Shown: positions 53,183 through 63,018, numbered from the stretch's first letter. The stretch: 64,000 nt of DNA from Bacteroidota bacterium (GCA_023450085.1 JAEXHI010000025.1:186001-250000), one strand, 5' to 3'. Program-made: numbers and translations. Notes: a model not told the origin generated them from the sequence alone.

Positions 53183-55825
53183 ATGGATAAACTCTACAAG
53201 AAATTAGCACGGCCATCTCTCTATGCCATGTTAACCTTTTTAATTTCAATGGCCCACGTTTCCAACAGCTATGCACAGCAATGGCAATCTTTGGGACCAG
53301 ATGAAATTGGTCAATTCAACTATAGTGCGAACTCCTATAACACCCAAAACAGTTTGGCTATTTTGGGAACCACTCCTTATATAGCCTTTATTGATGTGAG
53401 CATCGGTTCTAAGATAACAGTCAAAAAATTTAATGGCACTGTATGGGAAACAGTAGGAGATGCTGGCTTTTCAGCAGAACTATCTAGCGATGTCAGCTTG
53501 GCTATTTTGGGAACCACTCCTTATGTAGCTTATAGAGATGGAGGACTTAACAGTAAAGCAACCGTGCAAAAGTTTAACGGTACCGCTTGGGAACCTGTTG
53601 GAAGTACAGGCTTCTCTACTGGTGGAATAGCAACACCATGCATTGCATTTTTTGAAAATACACCTTATATAGCTTATCAAGACGGAACAAGGAACAACAA
53701 AGCAACCGTACAGCGTTTCAACGGAACCGCATGGGAATTTGTAGGCACGGCAGGTCTTTCAATAAGCACTGCCTTTAGACCAAAGTTAGCATTTTCTGAG
53801 ACTACTCCCTACATTGCTTATACTGCTACAAATTTTGTAGGTGTCTCTCAAAATTATGTTCAAAAATTCAACGGAACCAGCTGGGAAAACGTAGGCAACT
53901 CTGTTCCTTTCGCCTCCGGCCATATCAGTTTGGCTGTTTATGAGAATATACCTTATGTTTCCTTTCCTGATGCTAATATGAGCAATAAAATTAACGTGAG
54001 GAAATTTACCGGAAACAGTTGGGACCTGGTGGGTACCGCTAATTTTTCTGCGGGAGCTGTAGCTAATTCTAATATTATCTTTTTAGGTAATACGCCGTAT
54101 GTAGTCTATCCAGACGGTAGCAAAAACAATAAAGCCACCGTACAAAAATTTAACGGAACAAATTGGGAAACAGTGGGTACAGCCGGCTTTTCTGTTGGTT
54201 CAGCAGCTAACCCAACGATAGCCATTTCTGGAAATACTCCCTATGTTGCCTACGTTGACCAAAGTGGAGGGTTGATGAAATTGCACCAATTCAATGGCAG
54301 CAGTTGGCTTAAAGTAGGACCACCTACGCTTACCGAAACCGCTAGTTTTTTAGATATGGCCTATATTGGAAATAATCCCTATATCGTATATCGGGATGTC
54401 GCGGACAATGACAAAATCACCGTACAAAAACATAATGGTACCGAATGGAAGATAGTGGGCAACCCTGGTTTTAGTAGTGGAATAGCTAGCTACAGTAGTA
54501 TTACCGCTGGGGGAACTACACCTTATGTGGTATACAGTGATGAAGCAGTAAGTGGCAAAGCCACCGTGCAGAAATTTAACGGAACCAGTTGGGAAACGGT
54601 AGGTACCGCTGGCTTCACCCCATCCAGAGCATCCTATATGCATATTGCTTATTCGGGCACTACGCCTTATGTTGTTTATGCAGATGCAGGAAATAATAAT
54701 AGGCTGGCAGTACAAAAATTTAATGGTACCACATGGGAACTGGTAGGCACTGCTGGTATATCTTCGGGATCTGCCAACTATCCCAAAATCAGTTTCTTGG
54801 GGACCACGCCTTACCTTAGCTATCAAGACGCAGGGAAAGCCAACAAAGCTGTGGTAAAAAAATTCAATGGTACAACTTGGGAAGCAGTGGGTACCGAAGG
54901 ACTATCAACTGGTGCAGCTAATTATATTGATATGGCATTTTTGGGCACCATCCCATATCTCTCCTATCAAGACGGTAGTAATGGTAGCAAAGCAACGGTA
55001 CAAAAGTTTAATGGCACGGCATGGGAGTTCGTGGGTACCGCTGGTTTCTCTACTGGAAGTATACTCTATAATAGAATAGCGTTTTCCAACAACAATCCAT
55101 ACATTGTGTATAGTGATATAAACAATAACTACAGAGCCAATTTACAGCGCTTCAATGGCACCACTTGGGAGCTCGTGGGAACAGCTGGCTTTACATCTGG
55201 CAAGGCCGATTACCTTAGTATGGCTATCATAGGCAACGAAGTAACCGTCTCTTACCTATCTGGTGTGGTTTATGCAAAACGTCTCAACCTATCTACGCTT
55301 CCAGTGAGCCTTGTAGCCTTTAACGCTAAATCAAACGCCAATGCTACCGTAAACCTAAACTGGCAAACTGCCCTAGAAGAAAATAATGACTTTTTCACCT
55401 TGTACCGCAGTACAGATGGCAAAGATTTCAAAGAAATTGGAAAATATCCTAGCAAAGGAAGCCACTCAAGCTATGCTACCACAGATTACTCTCCTAAATT
55501 GGGGATCAATTACTACCTATTAACTCAGACTGATAAAGATGGTAGCTCGGTAAAATTGAATGTACAACAAGTAAAAGTTACCGGAATAAACAACAATATC
55601 CTTACGGTGTTCCCAAATCCAATCACCAATGGCATCATCAACATTACGCATTCAACCTTGCAGGGATCTCAAAATGTAGTCATATATGGCCTATCGGGCA
55701 GGGTAGTTTTACGTGATAAAGTAAGCTTTGCTGCTGGGCAAGCAACTTTATCAACCAAAGCACTAACCAAAGGAGTTTATCTTTTAAAGATAAACGAATA
55801 CACCGTAAAAATATTTGCTAATTAA
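53183..55825 (+). CDS. Secreted repeat (beta-propeller-like) protein with type IX sorting signal
   Basis: From ATG 53183 the protein has 880 residues and a signal ending SNSYAQ. It has thirteen full repeats and a partial fourteenth of about 48 residues, each with TPYxxYxDG, KATVQKFNGT and WExVGTAGF. A domain with LPVSLVAFNAKSNANATVNL and a type A C-terminal sorting domain (ILTVFPNPITNGIINI, GVYLLKINEYTVKIF) follow. Fourteen units fit two seven-bladed propellers, which is inference. It should be exported by the type IX system and anchored or released at the surface. Ligand unknown. Confidence 0.85.
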   Translation: MDKLYKKLARPSLYAMLTFLISMAHVSNSYAQQWQSLGPDEIGQFNYSANSYNTQNSLAILGTTPYIAFIDVSIGSKITVKKFNGTVWETVGDAGFSAELSSDVSLAILGTTPYVAYRDGGLNSKATVQKFNGTAWEPVGSTGFSTGGIATPCIAFFENTPYIAYQDGTRNNKATVQRFNGTAWEFVGTAGLSISTAFRPKLAFSETTPYIAYTATNFVGVSQNYVQKFNGTSWENVGNSVPFASGHISLAVYENIPYVSFPDANMSNKINVRKFTGNSWDLVGTANFSAGAVANSNIIFLGNTPYVVYPDGSKNNKATVQKFNGTNWETVGTAGFSVGSAANPTIAISGNTPYVAYVDQSGGLMKLHQFNGSSWLKVGPPTLTETASFLDMAYIGNNPYIVYRDVADNDKITVQKHNGTEWKIVGNPGFSSGIASYSSITAGGTTPYVVYSDEAVSGKATVQKFNGTSWETVGTAGFTPSRASYMHIAYSGTTPYVVYADAGNNNRLAVQKFNGTTWELVGTAGISSGSANYPKISFLGTTPYLSYQDAGKANKAVVKKFNGTTWEAVGTEGLSTGAANYIDMAFLGTIPYLSYQDGSNGSKATVQKFNGTAWEFVGTAGFSTGSILYNRIAFSNNNPYIVYSDINNNYRANLQRFNGTTWELVGTAGFTSGKADYLSMAIIGNEVTVSYLSGVVYAKRLNLSTLPVSLVAFNAKSNANATVNLNWQTALEENNDFFTLYRSTDGKDFKEIGKYPSKGSHSSYATTDYSPKLGINYYLLTQTDKDGSSVKLNVQQVKVTGINNNILTVFPNPITNGIINITHSTLQGSQNVVIYGLSGRVVLRDKVSFAAGQATLSTKALTKGVYLLKINEYTVKIFAN

Positions 55826-55915
55826 TACGCTCTAAATACCTCTATAGGTTTGAGGCTTTTGACCTGTACAGATTGTCAAGCAAAGCAATCATAGGCTTAG
55901 AAGTTTCTTTCTAAC

Positions 55916-55956
55916 ACCAAAGCCACATTTTCAATCAGAAAATTGTGGCTTTTGGT
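55916..55956. terminator. Bidirectional hairpin between convergent genes
   Basis: ACCAAAGCCACATTTTC pairs, with two bulges, with GAAAATTGTGGCTTTTGGT around a 5-base loop. It lies between the sorting-signal protein and the exonuclease gene. Confidence 0.6.
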
Positions 55957-56029
55957 TATAAGATCAAAACGTTTGTTTTGATGAGTTTTTCAAAAATCCC
56001 GCTTGTTTTTCCTTTTAGTACGGGAACAC

Positions 56030-56578
56030 CTAATTATTCAATATCCAATGCAGTATCTTAGCGATGTTTTTGGCATCATCTACTCCCCTATGATGCGTTC
56101 CTTCTAAAGGAATCGACAAACGTTGTAAGGCGCCCGCCATTCCATCTTCCCTTCCCAGCTTCTGTTTCAGTGCAAACAAGGTTTTCACGTTCAAGTGCGA
56201 AGGTGCAAAAGGATAACCAACTCCCATTTCGGCACACTGACGCTGGAACTGCTTAATATCATAAGCCCCAAAACTTGCCCAAGCTCGCTGTTGTGCACCA
56301 TATTCTTTTCTTAAAATAGCGCAAGCCTCTTTAAAGGAAACACCCTCCTTTTCTACCATTTCTGGGGTAATCGTGGTCAGCTCTGTACAAAAACTGCTGA
56401 TGGTAGATCGCTCTGGTTTCACCAAAATGCCCCTATTATCTGAAATTTCGCCACTGGCCACATCCAATAAACATACACCAACCTCTATGATATCGCTCTG
56501 CATATTTTCTGGGGCATTGCCTTCCCAACAAGTGGCCTCAATATCCACTACTAAAATCTTATCTAAATTTTTTGCCAT
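56030..56578 (-). CDS. 3'-5' exonuclease of the DEDDh family
   Basis: This 182-residue protein has ExoI VVDIEATCWEG (Asp, Glu), ExoII around ASFGAYDIKQFQRQC, and ExoIII HRGVDDAKNIAKIL (His, Asp). It resembles the KapD/ERI-1-like group, which acts on RNA or DNA 3' ends. It stands alone on the minus strand and is convergent with the gene to its left. Confidence 0.88.
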   Translation of the reverse strand: MAKNLDKILVVDIEATCWEGNAPENMQSDIIEVGVCLLDVASGEISDNRGILVKPERSTISSFCTELTTITPEMVEKEGVSFKEACAILRKEYGAQQRAWASFGAYDIKQFQRQCAEMGVGYPFAPSHLNVKTLFALKQKLGREDGMAGALQRLSIPLEGTHHRGVDDAKNIAKILHWILNN

Positions 56579-56627
56579 TTTTTTAATTCAAATTGGTCAA
56601 GTTGACCATTATATATCCTAACTAAAC

Positions 56628-57344
56628 CTATTCTAACACCCCAAAATCTGTCACCAACCTACAAATATGGCCATTTTTATCATAGCCAATATAAGAGGCA
56701 TAAAACCCGTCACCATAACCCGACGAGAACATCATTACATTTACTTGGTTACTTTCCCAGTTCAACCAGCTTCGTGTATGTTGATAGCTTTTATCCATCA
56801 AATTGATTAAAACATCATAGTTATCATCTTTTTCCGCCATAAATCTCTTCAATTCTTTTGCGCCCGATATATCCATAAACGCTCCCGTACCCGCATCTAC
56901 GCCATAGCCATAGATCTCATCCTTTTTTAAATCTTGTAGTTTTTGTCCGGCAACAAGAGCCATCGCCCAAGAGACCGGCAATTCCTCAGAGAATTTAATC
57001 CTCGAAAAGGCCACACGCTCATCGGTGGCAATTTTTGCAATAGCCAATTGTACAGGAAAGTTCCCTTTAGGAAAAGATACATCAAAAGGCAAATCCTTAT
57101 CGTACAGAAAAGGATCGCAAGCGATTATTTTTCCTTCGATGATTTTTAAAGCACCAATCTCTTTAGTATAAAGCCTATACATCTCTCCATTTTCACCTTT
57201 ATGGATGAACCCATTGTCATAGGCTTTTTCCAAATATTCAGCGACAGGATAGGCATTATCAGCAATATCCGAATTTGAATGATTCTGTGAACAAGAGGTA
57301 ATGGTAAGAAAGACAGAAAAAAGATAGGGAGCTATTTGTTTCAT
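56628..57344 (-). CDS. DUF4241 lipoprotein
   Basis: This 238-residue protein has a lipobox (FLTITSCSQNHSN, Cys18) and the DUF4241 blocks IIACDPFLYDKDLPF, GYGVDAGTGAFMD and VNVMMFSSGYGDGFYASYIGYD. The family is widespread, and the function is unknown. Some DUF4241 members occur near toxin-immunity genes, but no toxin is seen here. Confidence 0.82.
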   Translation of the reverse strand: MKQIAPYLFSVFLTITSCSQNHSNSDIADNAYPVAEYLEKAYDNGFIHKGENGEMYRLYTKEIGALKIIEGKIIACDPFLYDKDLPFDVSFPKGNFPVQLAIAKIATDERVAFSRIKFSEELPVSWAMALVAGQKLQDLKKDEIYGYGVDAGTGAFMDISGAKELKRFMAEKDDNYDVLINLMDKSYQHTRSWLNWESNQVNVMMFSSGYGDGFYASYIGYDKNGHICRLVTDFGVLE

Positions 57345-57582
57345 GAGCGGTTGTAATTAGATAGGAATAAAGATATGATTTTTAGAAAGCTAATAAAAGC
57401 TTACCGCCCATTCAATCGGAAACTCCTCACTTTAGTTAACTTACTGAAAACAATCATTTCCTTTGTAACGCTTCTTACAATCTACGCTGGGGATTGTTTG
57501 AATTTTGCAATTATCTGTTTGAGTTGTGCTAACGGTAGCCATAGATATTGCCCCAACTTTGTAGCAACAAAAAACAAGAGCA

Positions 57583-58425
57583 ATGAAGACAAGAAAAACT
57601 TGGTTAATTACTGGTGCCTCTAAAGGATTAGGGCTAACCTTAGCAAAACAATTATTAGAACGAGGCTATCAGGTAGCCGCTACTTCCCGTGACATCAACA
57701 GTTTAGAAAATGCCTTAGGAAAAGCATCCGCTCAATTTCTGCCTTTAGCCATGGATTTGACTAATGAAACCGATGTTGCTGCGAACATTCAAAAAGCAAT
57801 CAAACATTTTGGCACTATCGATGTGGTAGTGAACAACGCAGGTTATGGATTAATTGGTGGTTTGGAAGAACTAACTGACAGTGAAGCAAGGGCAAATTTT
57901 GAGGTGAACGTATTTGGTACTTTAAACGTCATCAGAAATATAATGCCACACCTTAGGGAGCACAACAATGGCCATATCTTTAACATTAGCTCCATTGGTG
58001 GTTACCATGGTGGCTTTCCAGCCTTTGGCATCTATTGCGCCACTAAATTCGCCGTAAGTGGATTAACAGAATCACTATCGCACGAGGTTAAACCTTTCGG
58101 CATTAACGTCACCTTGGTACTCCCAGGCTATTTCCGCACCAATTTCCTGAGCGAAGGCTCCATCGCTAAACCTCAAACAGAAATAGCGGCTTACCAAAAT
58201 GTGAGGGAAGTACAACAAAGCCACTTGGAACAAATTAATGCCAACCAACCTGGAGATCCTGAAAAAGCAGCAGCGGTATTGATTGCGGTAGCGGTTCAAG
58301 CAGATCCAGCCTTACATTTATTCCTAGGTTCTGATGCCTATCAATTAGCAAAGGATAAGATAGCGTTGGTACAAAACGATCTAGCTGCTTTTGAAAGTTT
58401 GGCCACCCGAACCTCTTTCGACTAA
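57583..58425 (+). CDS. SDR family NAD(P)-dependent oxidoreductase
   Basis: This 280-residue classical SDR has TGASKGLGLTLAKQL (nucleotide binding), VVNNAGYGLIGG, the catalytic Ser in FNISSIGGYHG, and YCATKFAVSG (Tyr/Lys). Unlike the island SDR at 11952 it is intact. It is followed by a divergent-type AraC gene in the same direction, a common pairing for small-molecule reductases. Confidence 0.92.
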   Translation: MKTRKTWLITGASKGLGLTLAKQLLERGYQVAATSRDINSLENALGKASAQFLPLAMDLTNETDVAANIQKAIKHFGTIDVVVNNAGYGLIGGLEELTDSEARANFEVNVFGTLNVIRNIMPHLREHNNGHIFNISSIGGYHGGFPAFGIYCATKFAVSGLTESLSHEVKPFGINVTLVLPGYFRTNFLSEGSIAKPQTEIAAYQNVREVQQSHLEQINANQPGDPEKAAAVLIAVAVQADPALHLFLGSDAYQLAKDKIALVQNDLAAFESLATRTSFD

Positions 58426-58432
58426 TCAACCC

Positions 58433-58467
58433 AAAGGTCGCTCAGGCATTGCTCATGAGCGACCTTT
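58433..58467 (+). terminator. Hairpin between the SDR and AraC genes
   Basis: AAAGGTCGCTCA (58433-58444) and TGAGCGACCTTT (58456-58467) form a 12-bp perfect stem 8 bases behind the SDR stop. Only a weak T-run follows. Confidence 0.6.
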
Positions 58468-58509
58468 ATAGCAAGCTAAAATCAATTAAAAATGTTTTAA
58501 ATTTACAAG

Positions 58510-59409
58510 ATGGAACCGCTAGAAACCCTAGAAGATTTTTACGACCGTAAACTCAACCAAAAACGGGATGGCCTCAATACGGTACTTGGGCATTTCAACG
58601 TGTTCCGCTTAGAAGAATGCAATGCTCCTGGAAAACCACCGGTACGGTATACCTGCAGAGACTTCTATAAAATCTCGTTCATACGTGGTCGCCACCTTTA
58701 TCATTATGGTGATAAAACGCTGGAGATAGATGGCACTACCCTATTGTTCTTCAATCCGCAGGTTCCCTATACCTTTGAACCACTAACCGAAGATGTGACT
58801 GGTTATTTCTGTATTTTTAAGGATGCTTTCTTTGCCGAACACCTCCGTGGAAGTTTAAAGGACCTGCCTATGTATGCCGTTAACGGTAAGCCAGCTTACG
58901 TACTTGACCAGCAACAGGAAAAGAATTTTAGCCAAATCTTCGAAAAGATGCTGGATGAAATCGATTCTGATTATGCCTTTAAGTTCGACCTCATCCGCAA
59001 CTACATTATGGAAATGATCCATGGTGCACTCAAATTGCAACCTACAGAAAACCTCTACCAGCATACGGATGCCAATGCCCGAATCACCGCTGTATTTAAC
59101 GAACTCCTGGAGCGACAATTCCCCATTGAGACACGTTCACAACAGTTCAGCCTAAGATCGGCCAAGGACTTTGCAGAAAAGCTGAACATCCACCCCAACC
59201 ATCTCAACCGTGCCATTAAAACAACTACGGGAAAAACCACTACCCTTCACATCGCCCAACGCTTGGTAACGGAAGCCATTGCGCTTTTGAAACATACGGA
59301 TTGGAACATCTCTGAAATCAGCTATACCCTAGGCTTTGAACAGCCTGCGCACTTTTCTAATTTCTTCAAAAAACAGACCAAGGTAGCTCCGAGAGCTTAC
59401 AGGAATTGA
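58510..59409 (+). CDS. AraC-family transcriptional regulator
   Basis: This 299-residue protein has an N-terminal cupin-like part (GRHLYHYGDKTLEIDGTTLLF, VPYTFEPLTEDVTGYFCIF) and a C-terminal AraC HTH (FAEKLNIHPNHLNRAIKTTTG, SEISYTLGFEQPAHFSNFFKK). It is of the type usually paired with an SDR gene, as here, and may control it. It is not close to the Cys-pair regulators of the island. Confidence 0.9.
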   Translation: MEPLETLEDFYDRKLNQKRDGLNTVLGHFNVFRLEECNAPGKPPVRYTCRDFYKISFIRGRHLYHYGDKTLEIDGTTLLFFNPQVPYTFEPLTEDVTGYFCIFKDAFFAEHLRGSLKDLPMYAVNGKPAYVLDQQQEKNFSQIFEKMLDEIDSDYAFKFDLIRNYIMEMIHGALKLQPTENLYQHTDANARITAVFNELLERQFPIETRSQQFSLRSAKDFAEKLNIHPNHLNRAIKTTTGKTTTLHIAQRLVTEAIALLKHTDWNISEISYTLGFEQPAHFSNFFKKQTKVAPRAYRN

Positions 59410-59673
59410 TTTGTAATATTCTTTAGATCCATTTTACTTTAATGATCATTGCAATTCCTGAAGTATGAAATTCATATTTTATTATTGACTTATAAAATAG
59501 AGGTCAAAATGTAAAAAATAAAAAATGGGCAAAATAGTCACATTTTTTGGATTCAAAAATCAACCGATTAACTTGATTTCAATTAACCAAATAATCACTA
59601 CGAAATTAATTGCTCAACCTATCGCTAATACGATATCTTTTATTTAATCCATTTAATTTAACACTTTCAATCT

Positions 59674-61308
59674 ATGGCCTTCTCATTTAATACGGGAGTT
59701 AAATCGCTAGCATTAAAATACAAACAATTGCTTGGTGCACAAATAAGCAACAGAACCCTAGAACGGGTACTTCAATCAAACCCATATTACCCTGCACTAT
59801 ACTCTTTAAGCGACACTTTTAGTAAATTTAAAATAGACAACCAAGCTTACAGGATTGATCCAGAAAATTTCTCTGATTTAGACATCGATACTCCTTTTGT
59901 CGCTTACGCAAAAATAAGAGATATTGCTGACGATTTTATTCTGATAACAAAAAAAACAGAAGATAGTATAAACTACATCTATAAGTCAGAACCAGAAAAG
60001 ACAATAAGTATAAAATCATTTTTGAGCTTCGATACAAACGAGTTAATGTTCCGAGGCGTAATTTGGAAGGCTGAACTGACGACCAATAGTGGAGAACCTG
60101 GATACAAACATAAAAGGCAGTTAGAGGTAAATGACAAAAGAATACATAATTTTATTTTTACTGTAAGTGCTTTAGTAGCCCTATCGATCATTTTACTGAG
60201 TATTCCTGAAAATGGAGCGTTATCTTTTTTACTTATAGCTCTGCTTAAAATAATTGGATTGTTTAGTGTTTCGTTTCTTTTAGTATATGAAATAGATAAG
60301 AACAATGGTTTTGTTAAAAATATATGCAGTCTAAGTAAAAAAACCAATTGTAAAGCTGTTCTCGACAGTAGTGCATCCAAAATATTTGGAATAAGTTTAG
60401 GAGAGATAGGCTTATACTACTTCGCTTCTACTTTTCTTGGGCTTCTGTTGCCAAATATGGCGTTCGAAGTAAAACGAAATTGGATCTTAATTACTAATCT
60501 TTTAGTAGTACCTTTTGTGTTTTTCAGTATTTACTATCAATGGAGAATAGTTAAACAGTGGTGCATTTTATGTTTACTAGTCCAAGCAGTATTTATATTA
60601 GAATTCATTTGGGGAGCTTCTTTTGCATGGAGAGATAGTTTTTCAAATATGATTTCTGTTTCAAGTTTGATGAAGGTTGTTATAGTTACAATTGCACCAG
60701 TTCTAGCTTGGCAGATCATCAAACCAATCTTAATTAAAAACAATGACCATGATAACTATTTATATGCTTATCAGAGACTACAATATAATCCGGACATTTT
60801 CAAACACCTACTTCAAACACAACAACTTGCCCCTCCAGGATGGGAGAAATTGGGGATTAACATAGGAGATGAAAATGCACCAAACACAGTCATAAAAATT
60901 TGCAATCCATATTGCGGCCCGTGCGATATTGCCCATATGAAATTGGAAGAACTCTTGGACCATAACAAATTTGTCAAACTAAAGATCATATATATTACTA
61001 GCAATAGTGAACTTGATACAGGTAGAGACATAGTAAAACACATACTTAAAATTGCTTCTACTTCTAATAAACAATTATTAAAAGAATGTCTAGATGATTG
61101 GTATACTGGGGCTGATAAAGATTATAATCGAATTCGAGATAAGTATCCTTTAAACGACATGAATTTTGATGCAGAAATCGTTAAAATTGACGAAATGAGC
61201 AGCTGGTGTAGAGCCGCAAGAGTGACGCACACTCCCACTATATATGTAAATGGACACCTATTGCCTGAAAATTACAATATCTCTGAGCTGCAGCATGTCT
61301 TGACATGA
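59674..61308 (+). CDS. C39-like / VKOR / thioredoxin fusion protein
   Basis: This 544-residue membrane protein has three parts. Residues 1-135 resemble a C39 peptidase-like domain (LKYKQLLGAQISNRTLERVL, PYYPALYSLSDTFSKF) but have no Cys, so it is not a working C39 protease. Residues about 160-350 are a vitamin K epoxide reductase domain with Cys218/Cys226 and WCILC (Cys297/Cys300). Residues about 395-544 are a thioredoxin domain with CNPYCGPC (Cys414/Cys417) and TPTIYVNG. The fusion should make disulfide bonds in exported proteins. The Cys-rich peptide gene 157 bases downstream is the obvious client. Confidence 0.88.
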   Translation: MAFSFNTGVKSLALKYKQLLGAQISNRTLERVLQSNPYYPALYSLSDTFSKFKIDNQAYRIDPENFSDLDIDTPFVAYAKIRDIADDFILITKKTEDSINYIYKSEPEKTISIKSFLSFDTNELMFRGVIWKAELTTNSGEPGYKHKRQLEVNDKRIHNFIFTVSALVALSIILLSIPENGALSFLLIALLKIIGLFSVSFLLVYEIDKNNGFVKNICSLSKKTNCKAVLDSSASKIFGISLGEIGLYYFASTFLGLLLPNMAFEVKRNWILITNLLVVPFVFFSIYYQWRIVKQWCILCLLVQAVFILEFIWGASFAWRDSFSNMISVSSLMKVVIVTIAPVLAWQIIKPILIKNNDHDNYLYAYQRLQYNPDIFKHLLQTQQLAPPGWEKLGINIGDENAPNTVIKICNPYCGPCDIAHMKLEELLDHNKFVKLKIIYITSNSELDTGRDIVKHILKIASTSNKQLLKECLDDWYTGADKDYNRIRDKYPLNDMNFDAEIVKIDEMSSWCRAARVTHTPTIYVNGHLLPENYNISELQHVLT

Positions 61309-61465
61309 TAACTATTGCCAAGAATTTAACCAATTGTTAAAAATCACTCCTATACTGCCATCTATAATGGATGACACTTTACAGGAATTAAGTTAACTAT
61401 CTTAGGTAAAATAGTTCAGGGAGTTCCGAACCCAGTAAAATGAGGAAAACCTAAATTAAATCAGT

Positions 61466-61681
61466 ATGAAAGCAGTAAAATTGCGTTCAGGAGGCTCAAT
61501 TGAGACGATCTCATTTGAACAAATGAAAAACATTATCGGTGGTAATGGAGAGATGTCAGTCGATGATGGACTTATACCAGCATGTAATACCTGTAGAAGC
61601 GGAGAAACTTGTGCAAAACAAAGCACTTCAACCGGTGAATATTGCATGTGCGGAGCAAAGGAAAACTGGAAGTATTGTTAA
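61466..61681 (+). CDS. Double-glycine leader peptide with six cysteines (bacteriocin-like)
   Basis: A 71-residue peptide whose leader ends ISFEQMKNIIGG, matching the LSxxELxxIxGG pattern cut by C39 peptidase-transporters. Cleavage after Gly26 would leave a 45-residue core with Cys40, Cys43, Cys49, Cys60, Cys62 and Cys71, enough for three disulfides. It lies behind the disulfide-forming VKOR fusion and before a strong terminator. A bacteriocin or signalling role is possible; I do not recognise the core. Confidence 0.78.
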   Translation: MKAVKLRSGGSIETISFEQMKNIIGGNGEMSVDDGLIPACNTCRSGETCAKQSTSTGEYCMCGAKENWKYC

Positions 61682-61683
61682 GA

Positions 61684-61723
61684 GGAATAAGCCATTCTAA
61701 GAATGGCTTATTCCATTTTTTTT
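61684..61723. terminator. Strong terminator between the peptide and TlpA genes
   Basis: A perfect 14-bp inverted repeat GGAATAAGCCATTC / GAATGGCTTATTCC (61684-61697 and 61701-61714) is followed by eight T on the plus strand. The TlpA stop codon lies within the right arm, so it serves the two convergent genes. Confidence 0.85.
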
Positions 61724-63018
61724 GAAGGCAAAGAAAGTAGATAATCTATTTTAGTTGTCATGCTAATAAATAAATGACTAGCACTGCCAGAATATCCCTC
61801 CTCTATAAATTTTATCGTCCCGTATTGATCTATAACGATTTTGGTTGGCAGCGCTTTTACGGAGAATAGATTTGATGTTTTTTGCTGCTTTCCTGATTTA
61901 TCAATTTCATCAACAAGAAAATTAAATCCATATTTGGACTTGCTTATGAAACTTTGAAATATATCTTGGTACTGTTTAGGATCTTCCCATGTGTTAATAA
62001 AAATAAACTTAACAGAATCGTTGTGTTTATATCGTTCTGTAAGTTCCGCCATAGTAGGAAACATATCTAAACATGGAGCACACCAGCTAGCCCAGAAATC
62101 AATCACGATTACTTTCCCAACATAGTCTTTAGATGAAACTGTAGTTCCGGTAGCTGCTTTGATTGTAAATTGAGGTGCAGGTATATTTAGTAAGCTCTTT
62201 GATATCTTCTCAATAAGTTTAATTCTAACTTTAGAATTCATCTCACGCTTGAATTTTTCAAAGCCAGCATCACCTTTATTCTTATTAATGTAATTTTCTT
62301 TTAGTTGCTTATCCAAATCTGAAGAAGAGTATCCCTCCAGCAATAATTTAATTATGATTTCATCAGATTGACTCAAAAAACCATTACTTGCAAGAATTAA
62401 ACTATAATACTCTAGAAAACGAAAATTGGTCTCTGGTACACTTCTAGACACAGTTTCCATTACTTCTAATGCTTTTTTACTTTGCTCCGAATTGTTTAAG
62501 ACATAAGCGTATGTGGAAGTAAACTTGATTTTTTGGATAGTTAGCTCATTTTTTTTTTCAATATTAATGGTTTTAATTTCACCTAAATTATTTAACAAAC
62601 TATCATTCGTAAATACCGCCGTTTTTGCGGCCAATAGTGCAGCAGACTGCAGCGGTTTAATTCTTGACCAATGTTCAGCGACTTCATTTAAGCTTGACGA
62701 TAGAAATTCCTTATCTCTAATTGAGTTGATAGTATATCGAAATTTGATGGTATCTCCATCAACTAAATAATTTAGCGCCAAAACTCTTCTGAGACCATCA
62801 TAATCAATTTGTGAATTTTTGGGGATGTCTTGTGGATAATTGCGGATAAGTTCTTCGAATATCTTTTGCTTTTCCAATAGGTTGTTGCTTTCAAAGAATT
62901 TTTTTTCCATTTTTTTACAATAGCTAGAAGTATCTGATTGGCCTAAAGATATTTCTGGCAGCAAGATCAAAAATCCTAGCAATGCTGCTATAAGAGTTAA
63001 TTTGATAAATTTCATCAT
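61708..63018 (-). CDS. TlpA-family thioredoxin protein with long N-terminal domain
   Basis: This 436-residue exported protein has a signal peptide (TLIAALLGFLILLPEISLGQ), a roughly 240-residue helical N-terminal region of no known fold, and a C-terminal TlpA domain (VIDFWASWCAPCLDMFPTM near residue 310, SVKALPTKIVIDQYG with the cis-Pro). Such proteins reduce or isomerise periplasmic disulfides. It is convergent with the Cys-rich peptide gene and could proofread its disulfides, which is inference from position. Confidence 0.88.
   Translation of the reverse strand: MMKFIKLTLIAALLGFLILLPEISLGQSDTSSYCKKMEKKFFESNNLLEKQKIFEELIRNYPQDIPKNSQIDYDGLRRVLALNYLVDGDTIKFRYTINSIRDKEFLSSSLNEVAEHWSRIKPLQSAALLAAKTAVFTNDSLLNNLGEIKTINIEKKNELTIQKIKFTSTYAYVLNNSEQSKKALEVMETVSRSVPETNFRFLEYYSLILASNGFLSQSDEIIIKLLLEGYSSSDLDKQLKENYINKNKGDAGFEKFKREMNSKVRIKLIEKISKSLLNIPAPQFTIKAATGTTVSSKDYVGKVIVIDFWASWCAPCLDMFPTMAELTERYKHNDSVKFIFINTWEDPKQYQDIFQSFISKSKYGFNFLVDEIDKSGKQQKTSNLFSVKALPTKIVIDQYGTIKFIEEGYSGSASHLFISMTTKIDYLLSLPSKKME

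Noticed and set aside
53333..55260. Repeats in 53333-55260 as a CRISPR array or DNA repeat
   Set aside because: They are in-frame, about 144 bp long, diverged at the DNA level and conserved as protein.
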